Assembly: GCA_018401735.1 (NCBI GenBank)
Contig: JAGYKI010000002.1
Coordinates: 1 to 64,000, forward strand
Direction: 5' to 3'
DNA length: 64,000 bases
Origin: Schleiferiaceae bacterium
GTDB lineage: Bacteria > Bacteroidota > Bacteroidia > Flavobacteriales > Schleiferiaceae
The translations under genes were made by a program, and so were the position numbers. Shown here one piece after another: positions 1-8,215 of the stretch. Within the stretch, counting starts at the first letter, position 1, and every line of letters starts with the position of its first letter. The notes under the pieces were generated by a model. That model saw nothing but the letters and a program-made list of their open reading frames with translations. It did no database searches and was not told the origin of the DNA.

Positions 1-105
1 CGCAACCTGTCATCAAATTTTCTTGGCTTACCAGCGGAAAACTCTTCTCTCAGGATGACCGTGTTCCCAGTAAGTTTTAAGATCGCAATAACCCACCACT
101 ACCGT

Positions 106-128
106 CATTCCGAATTTGTTTCGGAATC
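106..128. repeat. Short intergenic palindrome
   Basis: The arms ATTCCGAA (107-114) and TTCGGAAT (120-127) form a perfect 8-bp stem with a 5-nt loop. I see no convincing coding frame in 1-236, although frame 1 stays open from the window edge to about 171. The sequence resembles short hairpin repeats common between flavobacterial genes; that resemblance is from memory. Confidence 0.5.
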
Positions 129-236
129 TTCTTTATTTGAAAAACAATTACAACCAAATCACCTACGATGAAAAAACATTAATCCAAACGCGATCCAATC
201 TCAAAACCCAAATCGCTATACTCACCACTATCTCCT

Positions 237-244
237 TACCTTTG
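237..244 (+). promoter_or_regulatory. TAnnTTTG promoter element of rlmN
   Basis: TACCTTTG matches the Bacteroidota -7 consensus TAnnTTTG exactly. Only four bases separate it from the GTG start at 249, so the transcript may be leaderless. It also supports GTG 249 as the start. Confidence 0.6.
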
Positions 245-248
245 CCGC

Positions 249-1304
249 GTGGAAAACAAAAGAGACATACGCGCCTTAACGCGCGAGGATATAGAAAGCT
301 ATTTTACTGAAATTGGAGAAGCTCCTTTTAGAGCCAAACAAGTGTATGAGTGGCTTTGGAAAAAAGGGGCGAAAAATTTCGAGAGTATGACCAATCTCTC
401 CCTCCCATTACGTGAAAAGCTGCAAGCCAATTTTGTGATCAATCATATTCGCGTAGATGAGATGCAGCGCAGTAATGATGGCACCATTAAAAACGCCGTA
501 CGCCTCTACGATGGCAAGGTGGTAGAGTCGGTTTTAATTCCTACCGACAATCGCATTACTGCCTGTATTAGCTCGCAAGTGGGCTGCAGCCTCGACTGTA
601 ATTTTTGTGCTACTGCGAATTTAAAACGCATGCGCAATCTTAATCCCGATGAAATTTACGACCAGGTGGTGGCCATAAAAAATGAAGCAGAAAACTTCTA
701 TGGCCGTCCGCTTACCAATATCGTTTTTATGGGCATGGGCGAGCCTTTAATGAATTATAAAAATGTTTTAGAAGCCATCGAAAAGATTACCTCTCCCGAT
801 GGCCTGGGTATGTCGCCCAAACGTATTACCGTTTCCACGGTTGGTCTGGCCAAGATGATTCGCAAATTGGCCGACGAAGAACCACGCTTTAAATTGGCGC
901 TTTCCTTACACTCTGCCCGCGATGAAGTACGTGACAAAATTATGTCCATCAACCTAAAAAACCCAGTTGAAGAACTAAGACAAGCCCTTGAATATTGGTA
1001 TTCGAAAACCAAAAGTAGAGTCACCTTAGAATATGTAGTTTGGCGAGGTATTAATGATCAAAAGATTGATATTGACGCTTTAGTACGCTTCTGCAGAAGC
1101 GTACCCTGCAAGGTTAACTTAATAGAATACAACCCGATAGACGACGGCATTTTTCAGCAAGCCGATGAAGAAGCGGTTCTTGCCTATGTAAAAGCTTTGG
1201 AAGCGGCCGGCATAGTTGCTACCATCCGTAAATCGCGGGGAAAAGATATTGATGCCGCCTGCGGACAATTGGCGAACAAAAACGAATTGGAAATCTTTAA
1301 CTAA
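249..1304 (+). CDS. rlmN: 23S rRNA (adenine(2503)-C(2))-methyltransferase RlmN
   Basis: Radical-SAM enzyme that methylates C2 of A2503 in 23S rRNA, and of A37 in some tRNAs, in the cytoplasm. The cluster-binding motif CSLDCNFC places three cysteines at residues 113, 117 and 120. The C-terminal AACGQLA motif holds the second catalytic cysteine, near residue 338, which forms the methyl-cysteine intermediate. The length of 351 aa is normal. The start is GTG, supported by the sequence beginning MENKRDIRALT and by a TAnnTTTG element four bases upstream. It is the first of four plus-strand housekeeping genes that seem to have their own promoters. Confidence 0.95.
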   Translation: MENKRDIRALTREDIESYFTEIGEAPFRAKQVYEWLWKKGAKNFESMTNLSLPLREKLQANFVINHIRVDEMQRSNDGTIKNAVRLYDGKVVESVLIPTDNRITACISSQVGCSLDCNFCATANLKRMRNLNPDEIYDQVVAIKNEAENFYGRPLTNIVFMGMGEPLMNYKNVLEAIEKITSPDGLGMSPKRITVSTVGLAKMIRKLADEEPRFKLALSLHSARDEVRDKIMSINLKNPVEELRQALEYWYSKTKSRVTLEYVVWRGINDQKIDIDALVRFCRSVPCKVNLIEYNPIDDGIFQQADEEAVLAYVKALEAAGIVATIRKSRGKDIDAACGQLANKNELEIFN

Positions 1305-1363
1305 GCATAATAATCGTCAAAATTTTTGATGATTATATTTTACGCCAATTCTTGTACTTAGCT

Positions 1364-1371
1364 TACCTTTG
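1364..1371 (+). promoter_or_regulatory. TAnnTTTG promoter element of the polyprenyl synthetase gene
   Basis: TACCTTTG is an exact -7 consensus match ending six bases before ATG 1378. It overlaps the alternative TTG start at 1369, which argues for the ATG. Confidence 0.55.
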
Positions 1372-1377
1372 AAGCGC

Positions 1378-2352
1378 ATGCAGAACCTTAAAGCGATACA
1401 GGCACCCATCCACTCAGAAATGAAGGCTTTCGAGCCCAAGTTTCGCGACTTCATGGCTAGCAAGGTGGCCCTCCTCGATCGCATTACCTACTATATTGTA
1501 AAAAGAAAGGGCAAGCAATTACGCCCTATGTTGGTGTTTTTAAGCGCTAAACTGCATGGCACTATCGACGAAAGTAGTTATCGTGGCGCGGCCTTGGTGG
1601 AACTAATGCATACCGCCACTTTAGTACACGATGATGTAGTAGACGATTCCAATATGCGTCGTGGCTTCTTCTCTTTAAATGCCCTTTGGAAAAATAAAAT
1701 TGCTGTTTTAGTAGGCGACTATTTGCTCTCCCGCGTTCTTCTACTTTCCGTAGAACACAAAGAACACCAGCTCCTCGAGTTAATTAGCACCGCTGTACGC
1801 GAGATGAGCGAAGGGGAACTTTTACAAATTGAAAAGGCACGACGTCTCGATATCGACGAAGCCGTTTATTTCGATATTATTAAGAAAAAAACCGCCAGTT
1901 TAATTGCCTCTTGCTGCGCTGTTGGCGCCGCCTCAGTAAAAGCCACTGCCGAAAGCATTGAAAATATGCGCCTCTTCGGGGAATATTTGGGTATTGCCTT
2001 TCAGATTAAAGACGATCTTTTTGACTTTCAAAAAAGTGGTAAAGCGGGTAAACCTACCGGCATTGATATTAAGGAGCAAAAAATGACCCTACCTCTTATT
2101 TACGCGCTTCGCAATGCCGAAAAAAGCAATAAGAAGTTTATGATTAAAGTGGTGAAACGTTATAACCACGATCGTAAAAAGGTAGAGGAAGTAATGTCAA
2201 TGGTGCGCCACTCAGGCGGTATTGAGTACGCCGAGCAGCAAATGTTGCACTATCAAGCTCAGGCTCTAAAGATACTTGATCAATACCCTGAAGGTGAAGC
2301 AAAAAAAGCATTAGTGGCTTTAACTGAATATGTTATAAGCCGAAGCAAATAA
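1378..2352 (+). CDS. ispB: Polyprenyl (octaprenyl-type) diphosphate synthase
   Basis: Trans-isoprenyl diphosphate synthase that extends farnesyl diphosphate with isopentenyl diphosphate, probably to make the menaquinone side chain. The first aspartate-rich motif is DDVVDD (residues 85-90, followed by RRG) and the second is KDDLFD near residue 210; these bind Mg-diphosphate. A KGKQLRP motif near 44-50 fits the substrate-binding region. At 324 aa the length is typical. I chose ATG 1378 over the in-frame TTG 1369 because the -7 element covers the TTG. Chain length cannot be read from the sequence, so the symbol is by similarity to IspB. Confidence 0.88.
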   Translation: MQNLKAIQAPIHSEMKAFEPKFRDFMASKVALLDRITYYIVKRKGKQLRPMLVFLSAKLHGTIDESSYRGAALVELMHTATLVHDDVVDDSNMRRGFFSLNALWKNKIAVLVGDYLLSRVLLLSVEHKEHQLLELISTAVREMSEGELLQIEKARRLDIDEAVYFDIIKKKTASLIASCCAVGAASVKATAESIENMRLFGEYLGIAFQIKDDLFDFQKSGKAGKPTGIDIKEQKMTLPLIYALRNAEKSNKKFMIKVVKRYNHDRKKVEEVMSMVRHSGGIEYAEQQMLHYQAQALKILDQYPEGEAKKALVALTEYVISRSK

Positions 2353-2353
2353 C

Positions 2354-2361
2354 TACTTTTG
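2354..2361 (+). promoter_or_regulatory. TAnnTTTG promoter element of mscS-like gene
   Basis: TACTTTTG lies just after the preceding stop codon and 32 bases before ATG 2394, leaving room for a short leader. Confidence 0.5.
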
Positions 2362-2393
2362 CTCCTTCAAATAACCAACAATTTATTATTTAC

Positions 2394-3218
2394 ATGGATA
2401 ATATTCAGGAAATCAGCAGCTCCCTGCTAGACATGGCCATTAAATATGGCACTTCATTGATTTTAGCCTTACTCGTCCTTTTTATTGGGCTGGCAATTAT
2501 CAAGCGCATCACTAATGTTACGCGTAAGCAAATGGTAAAAAGGAATATGGACGCCAGTTTGGTTCCTTTTCTGATTTCAATTATAAATAGCCTACTTAAA
2601 GTTTTATTGGTGATTTCCGTAGCCACTATGCTTGGTTTTGAAATGACCTCTTTTGTAGCGGTATTAGGTGCTGCAGGTTTAGCAGTAGGTTTAGCCTTGC
2701 AAGGAAGTTTAAGCAATTTTGCGGGTGGAGTTTTAATTTTAATTTTAAAACCTTTTAAAGTAGGCGACTTTATTGAAGGTGGTGGCGTAGCGGGAACGGT
2801 TAGAGAAATTCAAATCTTTTACACCTATTTAACCACTCCAACCGGTCAAGAAATTATGGTTCCTAACGGTGCCCTTTCAAATAACAATATCGTTAACTAC
2901 AACTTCAATCCTACCCGTAGAATTGACATGACCTTTGGCATTGGCTATGGCGATGATATTGATCAAGCTAAAAGCATTCTTCACCAATTATGCGCCGAAG
3001 AAAAACGCTTTTTAGCCGATCAAGGCATTAGCATTTTCGTAGAAGCCTTAGCTGATAGCAGCGTAAATATTCGCGTGAGAGGCTGGAGCAGCACTGACGA
3101 TTACTGGGGTATTTTAGGGGATTTCAACGAAAAAGTTAAAAAAGCCTTCGATGCAGCGGGTGTTGGTATTCCCTTCCCGCAAATGGATCTTCACTTGGTA
3201 GAAGACAAGACTAAATAA
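2394..3218 (+). CDS. Small-conductance mechanosensitive channel, MscS family
   Basis: Inner-membrane channel that opens under membrane tension to release solutes during hypo-osmotic shock. It has three N-terminal membrane segments (about residues 15-35, 60-80 and 85-115). The third carries the Gly/Ala-rich pore pattern AAGLAVGLALQGSLSNFAGG, followed by the cytoplasmic beta domain with the VGDFIE and VPNG signatures. The 274 aa length and three-helix plan match E. coli MscS (286 aa) rather than the long MscK type. A rho-independent terminator and part of a dispersed repeat follow it. Confidence 0.92.
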   Translation: MDNIQEISSSLLDMAIKYGTSLILALLVLFIGLAIIKRITNVTRKQMVKRNMDASLVPFLISIINSLLKVLLVISVATMLGFEMTSFVAVLGAAGLAVGLALQGSLSNFAGGVLILILKPFKVGDFIEGGGVAGTVREIQIFYTYLTTPTGQEIMVPNGALSNNNIVNYNFNPTRRIDMTFGIGYGDDIDQAKSILHQLCAEEKRFLADQGISIFVEALADSSVNIRVRGWSSTDDYWGILGDFNEKVKKAFDAAGVGIPFPQMDLHLVEDKTK

Positions 3219-3238
3219 GCTGCATTCTGCCCTAAATT

Positions 3239-3280
3239 AACGTGAGTTCGACCTGAAATTAGGATTACAGATTTTCAATA
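3239..3280 (+). repeat. Solo end of dispersed repeat family (copy A)
   Basis: AACGTGAGTTCGACCTGAAA and the bases after it, ending CAGATTTTCAATA, match the left end of the larger repeats at 43.4 and 50.6 kb with a few substitutions. The rest of the element is missing. It sits between mscS and its terminator. Confidence 0.65.
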
Positions 3281-3293
3281 TTAGGAAAGAACT

Positions 3294-3320
3294 AAAGGAG
3301 TCGTTTATGGCTCCTTTTTT
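3294..3320 (+). terminator. Rho-independent terminator after mscS-like gene
   Basis: AAAGGAGTC (3294-3302), a 6-nt loop, then GGCTCCTTT (3309-3317) running into T's. The 9-bp stem contains one G-U pair. Confidence 0.75.
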
Positions 3321-3336
3321 ATTGGGTAGGAGTGCT

Positions 3337-3344
3337 TAGATTTG
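3337..3344 (+). promoter_or_regulatory. TAnnTTTG promoter element of dnaG
   Basis: TAGATTTG ends five bases before ATG 3350. It lies inside the reading frame if the GTG at 3332 is used, which favours the ATG as start. Confidence 0.5.
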
Positions 3345-3349
3345 CAGCA

Positions 3350-5308
3350 ATGATTAGCCAAGAAAGCATCCAAAAAATTCTCGACACTGTTCGCATCGAA
3401 GAGGTGATTGGCGATTTTGTCACTTTAAAAAAAGCAGGCAGTAACTACAAAGGACTCAGCCCTTTTAGCAATGAAAAGTCGCCTTCCTTTATGGTCTCTC
3501 CTGCCAAGCAAATCTTTAAAGATTTCAGTAGTGGCAAGGGCGGCAGCGCAGTTACCTTCTTAATGGAGCACGAGCAGTATACCTACCCAGAGGCCCTCCG
3601 CTTTCTGGCGAAGAAGTACAATATCGAAATTGAGGAAACCGCCCAAAGCTCAGAGGTTATTGCCGCACGCGAAGAAAGAGAAAGTCTATTCTTGGTTAAT
3701 GAATTTGCTAATAAGTACTTTCAGAATCAACTTTGGGAAGATCCAAAAGGACGCAGTATCGGCCTCAGTTATTTTCAGGAACGCGGCTTTAGCGACGAAA
3801 CCATTAAAACTTTTCAGCTCGGCTACAGCCAAGATGGTTACCAAGTTTTTACCGATTACGCCTTAAAAAACGCGCATAGTCTCGAATTTTTAGCCAATGT
3901 TGGTCTCACTAAAGTAGATGGCGACCGCAAGCTTGACCGTTTTAGGGGACGCGTAATGTTCCCCATTTTATCACATACGGGTCGAGTATTAGGCTTCGGC
4001 GGACGTATTTTAACCAAGGACACCAAAGCGGCTAAATACCTCAACAGTCCCGAAAGCATTATTTACCATAAAAGCAAAATTCTTTACGGAATATTCCACG
4101 CCAAAAGTCATATTGCTAAGGCAGATGAGTGCTTTTTAGTAGAGGGCTACACCGATGTAATCAGCCTTTTTCAGGCGGGTGTAAAAAACGTAGTAGCCAG
4201 CTCTGGTACTGCCCTTACGGTAGATCAGATCCTACTGATAAAACGTTTCACCAAAAACATTACCCTTCTCTATGATGGCGATCCCGCTGGTATCAAAGCC
4301 AGCTTACGCGGAATCGATCTTATTTTAGAACAAGGCATGAATGTGCGGGTGGTTCTTTTCCCCGATGGTGAAGACCCCGACTCCTATTCTAAAAGAGTGT
4401 CGGCGGTTGAATTAAATAGTTATCTCGCCGACGAACGCACGAACTTTTTACGTTTTAAAGCTAAGCTTTTATTAGACGAAGTAGGCAACGACCCCTTAGA
4501 GAAAGCCAAGGCGGCACGCGAAATGGTGCAAAGTATTGCCCTAATGCCAGATGAGTTAGACCGCACGGCCTTCATCCAAGAAACGGCTCGCATTCTCGCC
4601 ATGGAAGAACGCATTCTTTTTAGCGAATTGGGGCAAATTCGTTCGCGCAATATCACTAAAGCAGACGAACAAGCAAGACGGGAGAGTCGTCCACAGGCGG
4701 GACCAGGCGAAGCAGAGGCTGTCGGCATGCACGTAGTAGAATCGGTGGAACCGGTTGCCACTTCAATGCTTTACCCCCAAGAAGAGGCTTTATGTTCCCT
4801 CCTTCTCAATCACGGTGAAAAGGAATTCGTATTTGATGAGCCCGACGAAGAGAATGAAAACCCCGCCGCCGAAAGTATCGCTGCCTATATTTTATCCGAA
4901 CTAATTAGTGATGGCTTAGAAATGGATGAGCCTCTATTTCAGAAGGTTTTTCAGCATTTTTTAGACATCTATAATAATGAGGAACAACGCATTGCTAAGG
5001 CAGAAGAGTTTTTAAGAGGCGGCAATAAAGATTTAATGCATAAGGTGGTCGATCTCATTTCGGAAGAACCCGCCCTGCACGATTGGAAACGCAAGAAAAT
5101 ATTCCCTCCCGAGCCCGACGCGCACCTGCGTATTTTTACCATCGAAGCGGTGCTGCGTTTTAAAGAAAAGAAGATTGCTAACCTAATTAAAGGCGTCCAA
5201 AAAAAATTACAAAGCGGCGAAAAGGTGGATATGAGTGATCTAGAAACGGTAAAAAACCTCACCCTACTGCGAGTGGAAATCAACAAAAAGTTGAAACGGA
5301 TTTTATAA
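3350..5308 (+). CDS. dnaG: DNA primase DnaG, lacking zinc ligands
   Basis: Primase that makes RNA primers at the replication fork. The N-terminal fold follows DnaG, but the CHC2 zinc site is gone: CPFH reads SPFS (residues 37-40), and the second pair in HCFGCGxGG reads KDFSSGKGG (57-65), so the four ligands are S37, S40, D58 and S61. The TOPRIM core is intact, with LVEGYTDV near residue 260 and LYDGDPAG about 50 residues later. A poorly conserved C-terminal region of about 230 residues, including an acidic stretch, should contact the helicase. At 652 aa it is of normal size. ATG 3350 is preferred over GTG 3332. I recall the same ligand loss in other Flavobacteriia. Confidence 0.93.
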   Translation: MISQESIQKILDTVRIEEVIGDFVTLKKAGSNYKGLSPFSNEKSPSFMVSPAKQIFKDFSSGKGGSAVTFLMEHEQYTYPEALRFLAKKYNIEIEETAQSSEVIAAREERESLFLVNEFANKYFQNQLWEDPKGRSIGLSYFQERGFSDETIKTFQLGYSQDGYQVFTDYALKNAHSLEFLANVGLTKVDGDRKLDRFRGRVMFPILSHTGRVLGFGGRILTKDTKAAKYLNSPESIIYHKSKILYGIFHAKSHIAKADECFLVEGYTDVISLFQAGVKNVVASSGTALTVDQILLIKRFTKNITLLYDGDPAGIKASLRGIDLILEQGMNVRVVLFPDGEDPDSYSKRVSAVELNSYLADERTNFLRFKAKLLLDEVGNDPLEKAKAAREMVQSIALMPDELDRTAFIQETARILAMEERILFSELGQIRSRNITKADEQARRESRPQAGPGEAEAVGMHVVESVEPVATSMLYPQEEALCSLLLNHGEKEFVFDEPDEENENPAAESIAAYILSELISDGLEMDEPLFQKVFQHFLDIYNNEEQRIAKAEEFLRGGNKDLMHKVVDLISEEPALHDWKRKKIFPPEPDAHLRIFTIEAVLRFKEKKIANLIKGVQKKLQSGEKVDMSDLETVKNLTLLRVEINKKLKRIL

Positions 5309-5318
5309 ACTGAATTTT

Positions 5319-6983
5319 CTAAAAAGCAAAGTATATAAAAGGTTGTACCTCGGCACTTAAGATTTGATAGATCGCTAAAGTGGCCGCAAAAGCTAGTAGG
5401 AATAAAACCCACACGGGTGCTGTACTCACGGCCTTACGAAGATTTGCCTTATAAATGCTGGGAATCCAATGAATAAGGTAGCCCGAGATGAGCACTACAA
5501 AATATTTCCAGTTCGAAATAAAAACCTCATCCACCGTCGCCCAACCAAAATCATTGGGAATTTTCGACAAAATTTCAATGGCCCCATCCCAAGTAGGAGA
5601 GCGGAACCAAGCTCTCGTGAAAGTGATGAAAACGAGTGTTAAGGCCAAACCTATACTGCGATTGTACCAACGGGATTTATCCGCCCAAGGGGATATTTTC
5701 TTCCAATTCTTATAAACTACCAGTCCTATTCCATTTAGAGTTCCCCAGGTAACAAAGTTCCACGAGGAGCCATGCCACAGTCCTCCAAGTACCATGGTTA
5801 GCATAAGATTGATATTGGTATTGACCCAACGCTCAGCATTACTATTATAGCGCATCAGAAGGTAAGCAATTACAAAAATTCCCGCTAAAGCGATGGACAA
5901 GATCAAGCTGCCTACTACCAAAGAAATCATCACCAAAAAGGACAGAACGATAAAGTAAGAAGCCAGCGTTCCTTTGCGATTTCCACCGAGCGGAATGTAT
6001 AAATAATCTCTTAACCAGGTGGAGAGAGAGAGATGCCAGCGACGCCAAAAATCGGCTACCGATGAAGCTTTATAGGGACTGTTAAAGTTTTTAGGAAGGG
6101 TAAAGCCTAGTAGCATGGCAATGCCAATGGCCACATCGGTATAACCCGAGAAATCGGCATATACCTGCATGGAATAGCCAAAAAGGGCGCTCATCGTTTC
6201 GAAACCACCATAAAGCTGGGGATTATCGAACACACGATCAATAAATTGTACCGCGAGATAATCGGCCAAAACCAACTTCTTCACCAAGCCATTTAATATC
6301 CAAAAAACGCCTAAGCCCGCGCGCTCTTTACTAAGATTGTAGGGCTCATAGAGCTGGGGAATGAATTCGGAGGCACGCACAATGGGACCCGCTACCAATT
6401 GAGGGAAAAAGCTAACGTAAAAGCCAAAGTCTAAAATATTCTTTACGGGCTTCACATCACCACGGTAAATATCCACGCTGTAAGAAATGGTTTGAAAGGT
6501 GAAGAAAGAGATTCCTACAGGGAGTAAAATTCGGTCAAAAATAAAGTTGGTACCAATCGCTTCATTGGTCCAAAGTGCAAATTGGTTAATTACCTCCCAC
6601 TCTATTCCCGTAAGGCCCTGAACAAAATCGGCCACGAAATACGCGTACTTAAAATAGCCTAAAACAAAAAGATTAACTACCACGCTGAGCCCCACTAAGG
6701 CTTGTTTTTGCCAATTTACTTTATTGTGGTAGATGGCATGGCCTATGAAGAAATCTACGCAAGTGGAAAAAAGGAGTATTACTAGATAAAAGCCACTGGT
6801 TTTGTAATAAAAGAAAAGAGATACAGCAAAAAGGAATACGTTTCTACGTGCTGTGTGCTTATACACTAAACTATAGCCCGCCATTACTAAAGCAAAGAAC
6901 ACCCAAAAGTAGAGCTGCGTAAAAAGCAAAGGACTATCTGCTTGATACGTAAACCACTCGAGTATGTCCCAGCTTTGCATCAT
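5319..6983 (-). CDS. MBOAT-family membrane O-acyltransferase (AlgI-like)
   Basis: Polytopic inner-membrane protein (554 aa, about 11-13 hydrophobic segments) of the AlgI/PatA/DltB family, which passes acyl groups across the membrane to envelope polymers. Family signatures include DFWRRWHLSLSTWLRDYLYI in the centre and the catalytic-histidine region LGGLWHGSSWNFVTWG nearer the C-terminus. Its start overlaps the stop of the upstream SGNH gene by 4 bp (ATGA), so they are translationally coupled. With two SGNH proteins it probably O-acetylates a surface or cell-wall glycan. The acceptor is unknown. It converges on dnaG with a 10-base gap. Confidence 0.88.
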   Translation of the reverse strand: MMQSWDILEWFTYQADSPLLFTQLYFWVFFALVMAGYSLVYKHTARRNVFLFAVSLFFYYKTSGFYLVILLFSTCVDFFIGHAIYHNKVNWQKQALVGLSVVVNLFVLGYFKYAYFVADFVQGLTGIEWEVINQFALWTNEAIGTNFIFDRILLPVGISFFTFQTISYSVDIYRGDVKPVKNILDFGFYVSFFPQLVAGPIVRASEFIPQLYEPYNLSKERAGLGVFWILNGLVKKLVLADYLAVQFIDRVFDNPQLYGGFETMSALFGYSMQVYADFSGYTDVAIGIAMLLGFTLPKNFNSPYKASSVADFWRRWHLSLSTWLRDYLYIPLGGNRKGTLASYFIVLSFLVMISLVVGSLILSIALAGIFVIAYLLMRYNSNAERWVNTNINLMLTMVLGGLWHGSSWNFVTWGTLNGIGLVVYKNWKKISPWADKSRWYNRSIGLALTLVFITFTRAWFRSPTWDGAIEILSKIPNDFGWATVDEVFISNWKYFVVLISGYLIHWIPSIYKANLRKAVSTAPVWVLFLLAFAATLAIYQILSAEVQPFIYFAF

Positions 6984-8215
6984 GGGGTTAAAGACTTAAG
7001 ATGCGTTTCGTATCCTTCCCAAATAGACCAAAACAAAAGGTCGGAGTTTAGTCGATAACCGGCATTGGTAAAGTGAATTTTATCTGACTTAGCTAAGCCA
7101 TGCTCCTGCCAAACAGCGATACTATTTAAACCGCCCATCGTGCCAAACAAATCCCACAAGGCTGCATCGTGTTTCTTACTTAAAGTTTGCATTACCTCAA
7201 CCACATCTAAGGCGTGCTTATTAGGTATTCGGCGCTTGTAATAACTATCGTTATTGGTCATGAAAATAAACTCACAATCAGGATTAATCTCGCGAAACCA
7301 GTAGACCAAAGAATCATAACGCGCTTCGTAGTCTGCCGGACTCCATTCGCTATCCGGCTTATAGGCATCATTAATTCCTAGTCCAAAAATAACCAGATCG
7401 GGAGCGACGTAACGGCCTTGTTCTACGAAGTTTTCACTGCGGAGAAAGCTTTTAGTAGCCGCTCCATTTACCCCAAGCGCATGATAAACCAAACCACTTT
7501 CTGGGCGCACCATCTGAATACCTTGCAAGGTATAGCGGGACTCACCATTCTCTGGAGCAATAAAGCGGACGCTGATCGAGTCTATTAGGGTTTTAAAAAA
7601 CCAGCGACGAACGCCAGCCATGCTATCCAAAGCGATACTATCGGGTGTTGGACTACAAACAGGAACCAGAGTATTGGAAGCCATATGCTCAAAAAAGCGT
7701 ATCTCTGTAAAGGCATAAGCCTCACCCGGACTGGAAAAACTTTGCAATTCAAAACCAGCATTGGTATCAAGGGTTATCGCATCTATACCACTAAAACCCC
7801 ACGGGCAGTTATTTTTAGGCAGGGAATTTCGGCATCCTTCCCAAGTACCAATTTTGTTTACTTTAATATTAGCCGGCATATTGGTATTGGCTAGGCTATG
7901 CGGAAAAAAAAACCCGCGTTCTACGTTTAAACCGGGTGCTAATTGAGCCAAATTCATGCGCAGGGTATGGCTTAAGGTTCCGCCTTGAACATGCGAGCCG
8001 CCCATGTGAACAATATTAACCTTCCCTTTTTTCTCAAAAATCACCTGATCCAGTTTTGTGAAAAAGCCCTGCAAAGCATTAGCGTCGCCAAAATATTGGA
8101 GGTGACTCTTACTGGTATCTAAAAAAGAATATTCCCAGGCCAAATCGTGCATTTCTTTCTGTCCAAAAACTAGAAGCGTTTGTAAAATGAAGACTAGACT
8201 AGTTATTTTTCTCAT
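6980..8215 (-). CDS. Exported SGNH/GDSL-like protein, paired with MBOAT
   Basis: Periplasmic protein (411 aa) with an N-terminal signal peptide (MRKITSLVFILQTLLVFGQ). SGNH-type blocks are visible: VHMGGSHVQGG near residue 70 in the nucleophile position, GLGINDAY in block III, and DKIHFTNAGY in block V with the Asp-x-x-His dyad. In AlgJ/AlgX/PatB-type systems such proteins take the acetyl group from the MBOAT partner and place it on the glycan. It overlaps both neighbours (4 bp with the MBOAT gene, 17 bp with the second SGNH gene). Block I reads GGSH rather than GDSx, so activity is likely but not certain. Confidence 0.75.
   Translation of the reverse strand: MRKITSLVFILQTLLVFGQKEMHDLAWEYSFLDTSKSHLQYFGDANALQGFFTKLDQVIFEKKGKVNIVHMGGSHVQGGTLSHTLRMNLAQLAPGLNVERGFFFPHSLANTNMPANIKVNKIGTWEGCRNSLPKNNCPWGFSGIDAITLDTNAGFELQSFSSPGEAYAFTEIRFFEHMASNTLVPVCSPTPDSIALDSMAGVRRWFFKTLIDSISVRFIAPENGESRYTLQGIQMVRPESGLVYHALGVNGAATKSFLRSENFVEQGRYVAPDLVIFGLGINDAYKPDSEWSPADYEARYDSLVYWFREINPDCEFIFMTNNDSYYKRRIPNKHALDVVEVMQTLSKKHDAALWDLFGTMGGLNSIAVWQEHGLAKSDKIHFTNAGYRLNSDLLFWSIWEGYETHLKSLTP

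Noticed and set aside
1..310. Open frames covering the first 170 bases and 116-310
   Set aside because: Composition and content do not resemble any protein, the region holds a palindromic intergenic repeat, and the second frame runs into rlmN in another phase.
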